64,000 bases of DNA from positions 434,001 through 498,000 of the forward strand of contig NW_026705226.1 of NCBI RefSeq assembly GCF_029867415.1, given 5' to 3'. The stretch's first letter is position 1. Each line of letters opens with the position of its first letter. The translations under genes were made by a program, and so were the position numbers. The stretch comes from Vicia villosa. Its lineage: Eukaryota > Streptophyta > Magnoliopsida > Fabales > Fabaceae. Below the pieces are notes generated by a model that ran no database searches, was not told the DNA's origin, and was given only the letters and a program-made list of their open reading frames with translations. This document shows positions 10,961 to 23,705 of this stretch, in pieces.

Positions 10961-11017
10961 AGACATGGTTTGCATGCACGGACTACTGCAATTGTATGTA
11001 AAGAAATAATTGAAAAA

Positions 11018-13441
11018 ATGGCAACTTTAATTCCTTTTTTAACTCTCATTATTTTGTTTGAAATTGTGTTGGTTATCAAAGGAGAGCCTCTAGTTCCAGC
11101 ATTATTTGCATTTGGAGACTCAATTATTGATGTTGGCAATAACAACTATTTACAAACGCTGGTTAAAGCAAACTTCTTCCCTTATGGAAGAGACTTTGTG
11201 AATCACTCTCCAACCGGAAGATTTTCTAATGGAAAGGTTGCCGCAGATTATGCATGTAATTTTCTTTTTCTTCAACATATCTAATTATTTACATACATTT
11301 TCTAAATTATTATTATTCCAGTAAAATTGTTGATTTGTAACTATAGAGCACTTGAATAAGATGGTAAGGTTCTCTTTCAGTTTAACTAAAGGTCTTGGAT
11401 TTAATCTAAATCGTAAATACACAGCAGTGTTAAATCTCTGTTAATTTGTCTTTGCAATTGTGCGCAGAGGATACCTAAAAATTTATTCTCATATTAGAAT
11501 TTGATCTAAATTTTTATTCTTTGTAGCTGAGGTTTTTAGATTTAACTCATATCAACCGACTTACCTAAACCTAGTTAAGGAAAGAAACAATCTTTTGATC
11601 GGTGCCAACTTTGCCTCAGCTGCTACTGGTTACCATCCTTCCACACCTATAAAATATGTAAATACATAAAGTCTCTCTCTCTCTCTTTTGTTTACTTTAA
11701 GTTGCATGTGATAAATATAATATTTGATATATCTTTTTGTTTATGTAGAATGTACTTTCATTAGGCCAACAACTAGAATACTACAAGGAATACCAGAAAG
11801 AATTGGTGAAAACAATTGGACAATCAAAAGCACTATCAGTAATATATGGTTCAATATATTTTGTTGTTGCCGGGAATAGTGATTTTGTACTAAATTATTA
11901 CGTAGATCCATTTCTCCAAACAATTTACACACCTTATCAATTCTCAGACATTCTTTTGCAATACTACTTTAATTTCATCCAGGTATGTCTCTCTTAATAT
12001 ATATTGCTTAAGAATTTTTTTGAGTTTTGTTTGGTAGTTTGAAGAAATAGAGATGGTTTGACTTTTTAAAAATAAGCATGAAATTGAAAATTTTGAAGAA
12101 TTTGGGTGGTGAAGAATTTGGGAAAATTTTCTCTATAATATTAAACCTCCTTAATTCGGAGGAACTCCAAAACCTTATTGGAAGAAGTTTACAGAGTTTA
12201 TAGTTTAGGTAAATTCTTTAAAAACAATTTATTTTGTTATAAATTTTTACAAAAAAAGTTTTAAAAAATTAAAAAATTAATTATTTTTTATCTATTCTTC
12301 TCATCACAAAGTCTCTCATAACCTCCTTTCCAAACTCCTAAATCAAGTCTTGAGGTATGTTTGGATGAAAGATTTTTGAGGAGAAAGAAAATCAGAACTT
12401 AAAATTTTTCATCAATTATTTATAATACGATTAAATATGTTTGTGATCCTCTTAAATATTTTAAATTTATTTTTAGTCATTCAATTTTTGATCCACACTT
12501 TCGGTCCCTAATACTAAAACTTTTACTAAAACTATTGCTAAATAATAAATCGTAGCTAAAACAGTCGTTAATTCTGTAATTAAATTATAAAAACTATCAC
12601 TAAATTGCAATAGCAACCAAAAATGTGGATGAAAATTTTTAGGAATGTCATTCTTTAAAAAAATATTTAAAAACTAAATCAAATTTGAGATATTTAGGAG
12701 GACTGTAAACATAATTAACTTTTTATAATATGGTTTTTATAAAATTAATTAAATGTGATTGAAATATAATCTAATCATTTAACATGTTTTACTTTCAATT
12801 TTTTAATTTTAATTTGATATTACCTAAACCCTAATATATTATATTTTACTTGCAAAACAATAATATTTTATTCAACTTTTACTATTTAACAATATACTAT
12901 GGATTGGCAGGATTTATATGCACTAGGAGCAAGGAAGATTGGTGTGTCAACATTACCTCCTATAGGTTGTATGCCTATAGTCATCACTTTCTATGGTTTT
13001 CCCTACAACACATGTGTAGAAAAAATAAACGATGTTGCTATTGACTTCAATAAAAAACTCAATCTCACTTCAACGAAATTGCTAAAAAAGTTTCCAGACC
13101 TTAAACTGATCATCCTTGATATCTACCAACCTCTCTATAAACTTAGCACCAAACCTTCTGATTATGGTAAGAAATATAATTATGTTAAACCTATAAACTT
13201 TTCTTATTTATGGCTTATATTAATTAACAACTACATTTTTGCAGGATTTTTGGAATCTAGGAAGGCTTGTTGTGGGACAGGATTAGTAGAAGTTACTTTT
13301 GCATGCAATTCAATATCTATAGGAACATGTGCTAATGCATCGGAATATGTATTTTGGGATAGTTTTCATCCCACACAAGCTACACACAAGTATTTGATTG
13401 ATCATTTGACTCCTGATTTAATCTCTTTTATACAAACTTAA
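11018..13441 (+). CDS. GDSL-type esterase/lipase, complete five-exon gene (copy B)
   Basis: Exons read as 11018-11255, 11527-11657, 11749-11982, 12911-13166 and 13245-13441, all with GT-AG introns and compatible phases. Total 1056 bp, 351 residues, the usual size of plant GDSL lipases. Residues 1 to about 22 form a hydrophobic signal peptide, so the product should be secreted. Block I is [13 protein letters not shown] with nucleophile Ser35; block II is [10 protein letters not shown] (105-114); block III is [10 protein letters not shown] (165-174), the GxSD form seen in a common plant subfamily instead of GxND; block V holds Asp325 and His328 (FWDSFHPT). Family knowledge: hydrolysis or transfer of acyl esters in cell wall, cuticle or reproductive tissue; the substrate cannot be inferred. 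The ATG was chosen because it directly precedes the signal peptide and follows a TATA box by about 60 bp. Intron 3 (928 bp) holds a MITE-like insertion. No frame damage seen; expression is unknown. Confidence 0.9.
12431..12718. mobile_element. MITE-like insertion in intron 3 of GDSL copy B
   Basis: The left end TTAAATATGTTTGTGATCC and the inverted right end (GTTAATTATGTTTACAGTCC on the minus strand) form imperfect terminal repeats about 45 bp long, of the style in which 'TTAAATATGTTTTTGGTCC' elements end. TTATAATA occurs on both flanks and may be an eroded target duplication. The right half is also present in copy A (1-186), so insertion predates the gene duplication. Confidence 0.5.
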
Positions 13442-13717
13442 TCAATTCCTCATCGGCTTCTTAGAGTGTCTTTAATATGTATCACTTTAACAAAATAAAG
13501 CTGTCTTAAATATTAGTTATTACTCTACTACTTCATAAAAAATAATGCCATGTATCGTGTTACTATTTTAATGCAATATTAGTTAAGTTGTTTCAAATTT
13601 ATTCTATAATTAAAATTGTGTACACCGGTTTTTAGTTACCTCTTTTTCAAGAGGCTCCAACTTGATTAGCAACCAAAATCTTAAATTCATGTTACCTTCG
13701 AATTCGGGAAACGACAA
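13442..13717 (+). other. 3' flank of GDSL copy B
   Basis: Matches 910-1185. Ends in GACAA (13713-13717), a one-base variant of the AACAA duplication found on the other side of copia B (18726-18730) and beside copia A. Confidence 0.7.
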
Positions 13718-14207
13718 TGTTGTGAAAACCGATACCAATAACAAAGTATAATAGGGAATTAGAGAGGAGAAGAAGAACACAAGAATTGGTTATAACTGCT
13801 ATTCTTTCACTTTCTCTTAAAACAAGATTACAAATTTACAAGAATAACAAATAACCTCTCTCACCCTAAATCAGGATTTGCAGCTTAGCAATGATGAGAG
13901 ACTAGTATGCTATTTATAATAAAACCTAACATACTAACTAATGGGCTTTTTCAGCAAGGCCCATTACACAAGCCAACTTAATACACAAGCTAACTTAACA
14001 AATTAGGGTTTAAACACTAAAACCTAATTTAACATGCTAACCACCCTAGCATCTTCGACATCTGCATGCTAGACCCATCTTCGACTATAGCATGCACACT
14101 TCGACACCAACATGTGAACAACCTTCGACTTCATGCTTAACTCTGTCGAACTGTCGAACCAAGAAGCTACCCTTCGGCTATACTAGAGTTCGATCCAATA
14201 ACTCACA
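13718..14207 (-). repeat. 3' LTR of copia B
   Basis: 490 bp, TG...CA ends. The minus-strand PPT AAGGTGGAGATT abuts it at 14208-14219. U3 contains repeated GTCGAAG motifs and GCATGC strings. Confidence 0.9.
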
Positions 14208-14250
14208 AATCTCCACCTTGGATCTAACTCTACAACATCAAGGGAACAAA

Positions 14251-17200
14251 CTAGCTTTCTTCATGCAGCTTTATCAACTGCATACAGTGGAAAAACTTGC
14301 AACTCGGCAATGTCTTGGTGATCATATCAGCAGCATTGTCTTCAGTCGAAACCTTCAGCACTTGGACTTCTCCATGCTCGATTACTCCTCTGACGAAATG
14401 GAGCCTCACATCAATGTGCTTAGTTCGCTCATGATAGGCTGAATTCTTCGACAGGTGTATTGCACTTTGACTATCACATTTAACAGTGATACCTTGACCT
14501 TGAAGTTTCAGCTCCTTTGCAAAACCTTCAAGCCACAATGCTTCTTTCACAGCTTCAGTGAGAGCAATATATTCCGCTTCAGTGGTTGAAAGAGCAACAA
14601 CCTTCTGAAGAGTTGCTTTCCAACTAATTGATGTGCCAAAAATAGTGAAAACATATCCAAAAATAGACTTTCTAGACTCCATACAACCTGCATAATCAGA
14701 GTCGACATATCCTTCGATTGCTGCTTTACTATCTTCACCCAAGGCTCCACCATAAATTAAGACCCTGTTCAGAGATCCATTTATGTACCTTAAAATCCAC
14801 TTCAATGCTTGCCAGTGAGCCTTTCCAGGATTCGCCATGTACCTGCTTACAAGACTTACTGCGTATGCTATGTCGGGTCTAGTACAGACCATAGCATACA
14901 TCAAAGAACCGACTATATTAGCATATGGGATGCTATTCATATAGGCTCTTTCGACATCAGTACTGGGACACTGATCAATACTCAGCTTGAATTGAAGGTT
15001 TGTTGGAGTCACAACTGGCTTCAAATTCGACATACCAAACTTTTCAAGAATCTTCCGTAGATATGCCTCTTGAGATAAGCATATCTTCGACTTCTTTCTA
15101 TCTCTCCGAATGTCAATTCCAAGAATCCTGGAAGCAGCTCCCAGATCCTTCATATCGAACTCCTTATTGAGTTCAGCCTTCACCCTCATCACATCTTCAA
15201 CACTGTTGCTTGCTATGAGAATATCATCCACATAAAGCAACAAAATAACAAATGAATTACCAGGTCGAAATCTGAAGTAAACGCAGTGGTCGAACTGACT
15301 TCTAATGAAACTTATGCGTGCCATGAACTTGTCGAATCTCCTATTCCACTGTCGAGGAGATTGTTTCAGCCCATACAAAGATCTTTTTAACTTGCACACA
15401 TAATCTTCCTTCCCCTTTTTGACATACCCTTAAGGTTGCCTCATCAGGATCGTTTCATCTAGATCACCATACAAGAACGCAGTCTTCACATCCATCTGTT
15501 CTAGTTCAAGATCGAACTGTGCCACCATGGCAAGCAACATTCGAATGGACCTATGCTTCACAACAGGAGAAAACACATCATTGAAGTCGACACCTTCTTT
15601 CTGAGTGAAACCCCTTGCAACTAACCTTGCCTTGTATCTTTTTGACGTCACTCCTTCAATTCCTTCCTTAACTTTGAAAATCCATTTACAGTTGACTAAC
15701 CTTACCCCAGCAGGTTTCTTGATCAGTTCCCAAGTATGATTATCATGAAGAGATTTCATCTCATCATCCATGGCCTTCAGCCATTCAGTCTTATTTCGAC
15801 TTCTCATAACTTCCTTATAGTCTCTAGGTTCTTCGTCTAGAACCTCACTTGCAGAGATTAAGGCATAAGCTATAAGATATGCATATCCAAGTCTCTGAGG
15901 TGGCTTGATGACTATTCTCGACCTATCTCTCGACAATAGGTAGTCATCGTCAGTTTCCTCAACTTCAGCATCTTCTGCTTCTTCTTCGACTTCATCTGGG
16001 ATATGCAATTCAGCATCAACGTGCTCCACCTCAACAGGAATCTCTACCTGTTCCAGCTCTTCGTCAGATGTTTCTGTACTTCGACCAACATCATCAGTTT
16101 TCTTAAAAGCCATTTCAGCTTCATTGAAAACTACATCTCGACTGGTGATACACCTCCTGTGACCTGGCTCTAGGCACCCTAGCCTATAAGCTTTGACTCC
16201 TTCAGGGTATCCCATGAACATGCATTTCAGAGCTCTAGGTTCGACCTTGTCTTGCCTAATGTGAGCATAGGCTACGCAGCCAAATACTCTCAGTTTGTCG
16301 AGATCTGGTGGATGTCCTGACCAAACTTCTTCAGGTGTCTTCATATCTAACGCTGTCGAAGGACATCTGTTTATCAGATATGTTGCTGTCGAAACAGCCT
16401 CAGCCCAAAACACCTTCTTTAACCCCGCACTAGTCAACATGCATCTGACTCTCTCCAAAATAGTTCGATTAAATCTTTCAGCCAAACCATTTTGCTGTGG
16501 AGTATCTGTAGTAGTTCTGTGCCTTGCAATACCAGAGGCAGCACAAAAACTGTCGAATGCCTCATTGCAAAATTCAAGGCCATTGTCGGTTCTCAACCTC
16601 TTGACCTTCCTGCCAGTCTGATTTTCAACCAGAGTCTTCCAACTTTTGAAACTCTCAAAAGTTTCATCCTTAGTCTTCTGGATGAATACCCATAATTTTC
16701 TGGAATAATCATCTACAATGGATAGAAAATACCTTGCTCCTGAATGTGATGCACACCTTGCAGGCCCCCAAAGATCAGCATGGATGTAATCAAGTGATTC
16801 ACGTGTTCTATGTTTGCCTTTGTTGAACTTCACTCTGCAAGATTTTCCAAGTACACAGGGTTCACAAAACTTCAGCTTTTCGACATTGTCTCCACCAAGC
16901 AGATTTTGTTTCCCTAATTCGACCAAACCCCTTTCACTGACATGGCCCAATCTCATGTGCCAGATTTCTGTCTTCGACAAAGGTTTCATGGATGCAACAT
17001 TTGTCGAACCACTTACAACTTCAGCCTCAAGGGTATACAAGCCTTGTTTCTTCACGCCTCTCAAGACTTCCTTCGAACCCTTCATGACTTTTAGGATACT
17101 TTTCTCTCCTTGGAAAACATATCTTTTCTTGTCGAATTCACCAAGAGAAAGCAGATTTCTCTTCAAATCAGGAACATACCTGACTTCAGTCAATAACCTT

Positions 17201-18210
17201 ATTGACTCATCATGGAGCTTGAATCTAACAGATCCAATACCTGCAATCTTGCAAGCCTTGTTGTTTCCCAGCAATACTGATCCACCATCTTGATCACATA
17301 ATTCCTTGAACAAGTCTTTGTTTGGAGTCATGTGCCAAGTGCAACCTGAATCCATAATCCACTCTCTTCTCGAGTCACTGCTTGAAACCACAAGAACATC
17401 AGATGATTCAAAATCATCTTGAACAATGGCTGCATTGCCATTATCCTTACCTCCATGATCTTTCAGGCGTTCAGGGCACACCTTTCTTGTGTGACCCTCC
17501 TTCTTACAATGATAGCATCGAATGCCAGATGCTTCGCCACTGTAAGACTTCGACTAGCTTTTGCCCTTCTTGTCGAACTTACCATTCTTTCGCAAGAATT
17601 TTCCTTTAACGGCCAAACCTTCACCAACAGTCGAAGGTTTATGCTCCTTTCGTTCATTCAAGTCCTTAGAATACAAGGCTGATTGAACTTCTTCAAACGT
17701 CAGGGACTCCCTTCCATACAAGAGAGTTTCATTGAAGTGAACATGTGATCGAGGCAAAACGCACAATAGTAACAGCGCTTGATCTTCATCATCAATCTTT
17801 ACATCGATATTTTCAAGATCAAGAATCAGCTTGTTGAACATATCCAACTGCTCAGCCAACACTTTGTCTTCAATCATCTTGAATGAATACAAAGCTTGCT
17901 TCAGGTAGAGTCGATTTACCAGTGATTTGGTCATATACAAACTTTCAAGTTTCACCCATAACCTTGATACTGTCGTCTCCTTTGATACCTGCCGGAGAAC
18001 CTTATCACCAAGGCTCAACAAAATTGCGCTGTGTGCTTTCTCGATCATATTCGTCTTCTCCGCCGCCGTTAATGTAGCATTCATGGCTGCCTCTCCCTTC
18101 AACGCTTCCAAACAACCCTGCTGAACCAGTAGGGCTTTCATCTTCAAGCGCCACAGACCGAAGTCATTCACTCCGGTGAACTTTTCAATCTCATACTTTG
18201 TTGAAGGCAT
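14251..18210 (-). pseudogene. Copia B gag-pol polyprotein, two nonsense codons
   Basis: About 1320 codons from an ATG at 18210 (MPSTKYEIEKF...) only ~25 bp after the LTR. Gag N-terminus (residues ~1-215) is followed by the CCHC knuckle, DSG protease, HHCC and DDE integrase, YVDD reverse transcriptase and RNase H in copia order. Compared with copia A, two in-frame stops interrupt it: TAG at 17554-17556 (CAG in A), just before the zinc knuckle, and TAA at 15430-15432 (GAA in A), in the reverse transcriptase after QP in the MRQPEGYV segment. No frameshift was noticed, so decay is recent and limited, but the copy cannot make its own pol. Confidence 0.9.
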
Positions 18211-18235
18211 CTTCTCTACGCTCACCGCACCAATT

Positions 18236-18725
18236 TGTTGTGAAAACCGATACCAATAACAAAGTATAATAGGGAATTAGATAGGAGAAGAAGAACATAA
18301 GAATTGGTTATAACTGTTATTCTTTCACTTTCTCTTAAAACAAGATTACAAGTTTACAAGAATAACAAATAACCTCTCTCACCCTAAATCAGGATTTGCA
18401 GCTTAGCAATGATGAGAGACTAGTATGCTATTTATAATAAAACCTAACATACTAACTAATGGGCTTTTTCAGCAAGGCCCATTACACAAGACAACTTAAT
18501 ACACAAGCTAATTTAACAAATTAGGGTTTAAACACTAAAACCTAATTTAACATGCTAACCACCCTAGCATCTTCGACATTTGCATGCTAGACCCATCTTC
18601 GACTACAGCATGCACACTTCGACACCAGCATATGAACAACCTTTGACTTCATGCTTAACTCTGTCGAACTGTCGAACCAAGAAGCTACCCTTCGGCTATA
18701 CTAGAGTTCGATCCAATATCTCACA
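18236..18725 (-). repeat. 5' LTR of copia B
   Basis: 490 bp, same ends as the 3' LTR. On the minus strand it reads U3 with GTCGAAG repeats, then a TATA-like TTATAAATAGCATAC, then R/U5. Immediately downstream (minus strand) AATTGGTGCGGTGAGCG occupies the PBS position and loosely resembles the initiator-Met-tRNA site TTGGTATCAGAGC. Confidence 0.88.
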
Positions 18726-18961
18726 AACAAAGCTTCAATAACATTGGCATTGTTGCCATCAGCAACATACTAACATCCTACAATTGAAACATATCTGAGA
18801 CGCACAACTTCTCCACCACTTAGCTTCAAGTCAGCTCCTGCAACAATTTATTTAAAAAACAAACAAGTACCGACAGTGTTGTACACACTTGTCGTGCACT
18901 AAGGGAGAAACAACATTAGATAACTCTGGCCGGACGGACCGACCTGCTTTGATACCACTAA
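18726..18961 (-). mobile_element. Leader/PBS side of a Ty3/gypsy element (gypsy X)
   Basis: The minus strand reads LTR end (GTGTTACA at 18962) then, after four bases, TGGTATCAAAGCAGG (18957-18943), a tRNA-Met primer-binding site. The rest (GGTCGGTCCGTCCGGCCAGAG...) is untranslated leader. The internal region stops where copia B was inserted (18726). Whether 13640-13712 beyond copia B continues this leader could not be settled. Confidence 0.7.
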
Positions 18962-21644
18962 TGTAACACTCTAATTTCTAACAAAAAATTATGTCAAAAA
19001 TTAGAGTGATTCAAAACTTTCAACAAGACATGGGATGTCACATTTCAACATATAAACAACACATAATCAGATACACCGCACTTTAATTTCGGAGGACCAC
19101 ATAACAACTTACATCAGCTTTTAGAACAATCCAACTTTTATTTAATATGCAGCGGAATTCATAACTATTCTACTTAAACAACGGGTCACCTTTATTCAAC
19201 TAAAGCAACTTGAAAACACAATAGTACTTTTTATTATTCAACTTAAAAATGCAACAGCTATAATAACAACAATAGAAACAACATAGACAATCATTCATCC
19301 CTCCCTGAGTGCTACGTATCAGAGTAACTAAACCGACTTGGACTGGCAGCTACTAATTCTTCATTCATGAATACCTGCACGTTACCAGTATAAAGGCAAC
19401 GATGAAACAAATGAAAGGGGTGATATATCAACAACTATAAGCAAGTGTATGATAAAAGGTATATTAAATCAAAGTCATACAAAATATCAACACTTCATGA
19501 CAACAATTATGCAACAACCCATAAAACAACTTAATAACAACAACAAGACAATTTTAATCAACCAACATATCAACATAACAACTTAAATCAACACAACTTA
19601 ATAACAACAACAACTTTGACACACAACTCAAGATGCGACACAACTGTGCATATGCATGTGGTACCATTGGACCAGAACTCTTAACTTAGAAATTGCCAGT
19701 TTATCGAGGCATCAAGGCATAAGCTTTCGTCGCTAATTTGTCAATCCAGGCCAACGTGGTGAGCATAGCTCCAACTTAATAATTGTCAATCCAGGCCAAC
19801 TTAAGGATGCAAATGTAAATGAATGCAACAATCACAAACAACAACAATTCATCGTCACAAAGGCATAAGCCATTATTAACATTGTACCAATAGGCAGAGG
19901 TACTCAACGTCGCTTCAACACTGGCCATAGGCCTATAACTTAATCAACTTATTAACAACAACTTATAACATACAATTCAATTCAATCAACATAGGTTATT
20001 AGACCTGCAACTCAATAATGCCCATAAATAGGGACAAAACAACTGATTCAACTGTACCTACAAATCAACTTATTCGACATAGTTTCAACAAAAAAAGACC
20101 ACCAATAATATCTATAAATACATACGAACTACTCCGACATAAAAACTAGATTACTACTAAATTACTGCTAGCTAATTATTCCAGTTTGCTAACATATCAA
20201 TTCCTGCTAAATTCTGCTATTATACTGTTCCAACATTTACTGCTATCAATACTCCAATCAACCACTGATCCTGAAATTATTACCAAAATATCTCTGTTAC
20301 TTAATTCCCTTGTTATTTACTCATGTATACTGCTACTCGTCAACTTCCATACTACTACTCTAATAATGCTACCACACATTTATCCTACTCTACTATTTGA
20401 CTGGCTCGGCAGATTAATTACTAAGAGCCTTGCTAATAATTAATTCATCCTGCACATAACTACTAATTTGATTATACTAAAATACCAATTTCTATCGATT
20501 TAATTAAAACTACGATTTTCTGCTGAATCTACTAACATATTGCTTCTACTGCACATCATGACTTATCAGCATTATTATTCAATCATCATTATTATCCTTC
20601 AACTAATCAAATTATATTACTTTACTAAACAATATATTGCTACTAGATACTATATATTAATTACTAAGGGGTCTTATTAGTTACTAGGATAACGCTTGAA
20701 CCCAAAAGCTATACGTCACAACCAAACAAAAGTCTGCCCCCCACCATATATAGGAGGTACCCGCCCCCCACTTGCTGGACCATGGGGTGCCCGCCCCTAA
20801 TGCTATGGGGTCCACCACTTTCCTCTTCTCCCATGGGACTCCCGTCCCTTGTTACTGGTGGCCCCCGCCACCTTCTCCAAACCTCACCTTCTTCACCTGT
20901 TCCCAGAACTGCTACTATGAACTTTTGAGAAATTTCTTCTTCAGTCGATCCAACGAAATTGACACAACAATATTTCTACCAACAACATAGATTACAGTTT
21001 CAATTAATCAGCACAATGACTAAATACCAGCAACAATCCAACACAGTTATAGAACCACAAAAAATCACAAAATCAACAATTTATCATGGAATCAATATCA
21101 CCGAAACAACAAACAAATCCATGGCACAAAATTATACACCCTAACCCCACATACGGTCTATCATAAACCCGGTTATAGAGATTGAACCCCACCCTTACCT
21201 TGGCTATACGGTCGTTCAAATCCTCCGATCGAAATTCCCAACTTTTGGCTCCTGACAACAATCTCTCATATCTTCTTTTCTCCAACCCTTGTGCCTCTTT
21301 CTCTTACTGGTATCAACAACCAAAAACCTAATTTTCTCATTTTCTTATTTTCTCTCAAATTAATATAATAGACCAAATAATAATATTATTCTAATTAATC
21401 TATTGGGCTTACATTCTATACTCCCAATATTACTACTTTCAACATAACAACCCAAGTCCACTTAAAATTGATCTTATAGAATAATCTAATAATACTTCTA
21501 ATATTATTTTCTACCATTTCATAAATCCATCAATTAAAATAATACTCTCAAGTAATATGCCAATAATTCACCGCTTTGTCAATAAATTCCAAAACTCTCA
21601 GAATATATTTAATTAAATAATTAATTAACTATCCGGGCGTTACA
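18962..21644 (-). repeat. Long LTR of gypsy X (Tekay/chromovirus-like)
   Basis: 2683-bp region reading TGTAACGCCCGGATAG...AGTGTTACA on the minus strand, i.e. TG...CA termini, with the PBS directly after its 3' end, so it is a 5' LTR in minus orientation. TGTAAC-starting, multi-kilobase LTRs suit Tekay-type chromoviruses. It includes a TATA-like CTATATATGG (minus strand, about 20743-20752) next to a G/C-rich patch with repeated CCCGCCCC and CCATGGGG strings (20737-20875). No coding sequence; short frames in it are chance. Confidence 0.75.
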
Positions 21645-23568
21645 CATATTCTTTTATTACTTTAGATTGTGATAAGAGATTGAATCTTGAGTTATCTAAT
21701 ATGTGTTGAAGTATGGTTATTGATACTCCTACTATGGGTTCAGTGACTACTTCATTTTTTTTAATTGTCCGTTGAGCATTTTTGGTAGGAATTTCGAAAT
21801 GGATTTAGTGTGTCTTCCGTTAGATCAACTTGATGTTATCCTTAGAATGAACTGGTTGGAATTCAACCATGTTTATATGAACTATTCAGCTAAGATAATT
21901 ATTTTTCCTGAGTGTAGGGATGAGGTAGAGTTGTTTATGTATGCTAAACAAGTGAAAGAGTCAGTGCAGGATGGTGATGTGATGTTTATGTTGTTGGAAA
22001 CCTAGAATTCTAGTGGAAAAGTAGCAATTGGTAATTTAGCGATTGTTCGTGACTTTCCAAAGGTATTTCCTGAAGATATAAGTGATTTACCACAAGAGTG
22101 TAAAGTGGAGTTCGCGGTTGATTTAATTCCATATCGTGTGTCGGCATCCGAATTGAAAGATTTGAAGAATCAACTTGAATATTTGCTTGAGAAGAGTTTC
22201 ATTCGTTCGAGTGTGTCACTGTGGGTTGTACCAATTTTGTTGGTTAAGAAGAAAGAAGGTTCTATAAGACTTCGTGTGGATTATATAGACAGTTGCATAA
22301 GGTTACTATCAATAATACGTATCCACTTTTGAGGTTTGATGCCTTGATGGATCAGTTGGTGGTGCGAGTGTGTTCAGTGAGATAGATTTGAGGTTAGGGT
22401 ATCATCAGATTCGTAATAAGACTGCTTTTAGAATGAGGTATGGTCACTATGAGTATTCGGTAATGTCGTTTGGTGTGACTAATGCATCGGGTGTTTTCAT
22501 GGAGTATATGAACAAGATTTTCCATCCGTATTTGAGCAAGTTTGTGGTTGTTTTCATTGATGATATTTTGATTTATTCGAAGAGAAAAGAAGATCATGTA
22601 GAGCATTTGAATATTGTGTTAACAGTGCTAAAGGAGAAGCAGTTGTATGTTATGTTTTCTAAGTGTGAGTTTTGGTTAAAGGAAGTGAGTTTCCTTGGCG
22701 ATGTGATTTTGAGCTGAGGTATTGTTGTTGATCCGTCAAAAATTGAAGTTGTATCCCAGTGGGAAGTTCTGAAATATATTTCTGAGATTAGAAGTTTTCT
22801 TGTTTTAGCATGTTATTATCAGAAATTTATTGAAGGATTTTCCAAATTAGCTTTATCGTTGACGAGGAAAGGTCATACTTTTATTTGGGATGCGAAATGT
22901 GAGGAGAGTTTTTAAGAGCTTAAGGGAAAGTTGACGACATCTCCTGCGTTGACTTTTCCTAATTCGTCAGAACCATTTGTTGTGTATTGTGATGCTTTGT
23001 TAATGGGATTGGGAGGTGCGTTGATGCAGAATCACCAAGTTATGACTTGTGCTTCAAGACAAATCAAAGTACATGAGAGGAATTATCCGACACATGACTT
23101 GGAGTTGGTTGATGTTGCGTTTGCATTGAAACTTTTGAGACATTATTTGTTCGGGTCAAGATTCAAAGTGTTTAGTGATCGTAACAGTTTGAAGTATCTC
23201 TTTGATCAGAAAGAGTTGAATATGAGGCATAGAAGATGGTTATAATTTTTTGAAGGATTGTGATTTTGGTTTGAATTACCATCTGGGTGAAAAAAATGTG
23301 GTGGGTTGATGCATTGAGTAGGAAATTTTTGCATATGTCGATGTTGATGGTAAAAGAGTTAGAAATGATTGCACAATTTTGAGATATGAGTTTGATTTGT
23401 GAAAGGACTTCTTCTGGAGTTAAGCTTGGTATATTGAACCTTACTAGTGGTATTCTTGATGAGATTTGGAAATGTCAGAAATCTGATTTGAGTTTGGTGG
23501 ATCGGTTGACTTTGATCAATCAAGGTAGGGGTGGTGATTTTCGAATTGATGAAAGTGGTATCATGTGA
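21645..23568 (+). pseudogene. Degraded Ty3/gypsy pol (gypsy Y, chromovirus-like)
   Basis: Plus-strand remains in pol order: protease (about 21730-22000, CPLSIFGRNFEMDLVCLPL), reverse transcriptase (about 22040-22715; FPEDISDLP, a VVPILLVKKKEGS segment, [16 protein letters not shown], and the catalytic [11 protein letters not shown]), RNase H (about 22930-23245; YCDALLMGLGGALM, NYPTHDLELVDV, FKVFSDRNSLKYLFDQKE), and the start of the integrase region (to about 23568). The frame is lost by a 2-bp insertion near 22290, a deletion near 22360 and stops at about 22716, 22913 and 23244. Gag and the integrase core are missing. Orientation is opposite to gypsy X, whose LTR abuts the protease, implying one element cut into another. 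Confidence 0.85.
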
Positions 23569-23705
23569 TGTCATGAAAGTGCATATGCTGAAGTTTATGG
23601 AAAACGTGAATTATATTCTAAGTGTTATTGAGCATGACAGGTGTTTGTGGTTTTTGAATTATATGTGACACCGTTGGATTGATATGCATGATATATTACT
23701 CTGAT
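23569..23705 (+). other. Unassigned sequence after gypsy Y
   Basis: No recognisable domain. May be the decayed tail of gypsy Y. Confidence 0.3.

Larger units (their letters stand above)
13718..18725 (-). mobile_element. Copia B: full-length Ty1/copia element (Tnt1/Tork-like)
   Basis: 5008-bp minus-strand LTR retrotransposon: 5' LTR 18236-18725, degenerate PBS-like site, gag-pol 18210-14251, polypurine tract, 3' LTR 13718-14207. Both LTRs are 490 bp and differ at about a dozen sites by eye. TSD is AACAA (18726-18730) versus GACAA (13713-13717), the latter a point mutation because copia A retains AACAA. It lies about 280 bp behind the GDSL stop codon in reverse orientation. Confidence 0.93.

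Noticed and set aside
20186..20443. 85-codon plus-strand frame
   Set aside because: Lies within the LTR of gypsy X, low complexity, no domain.
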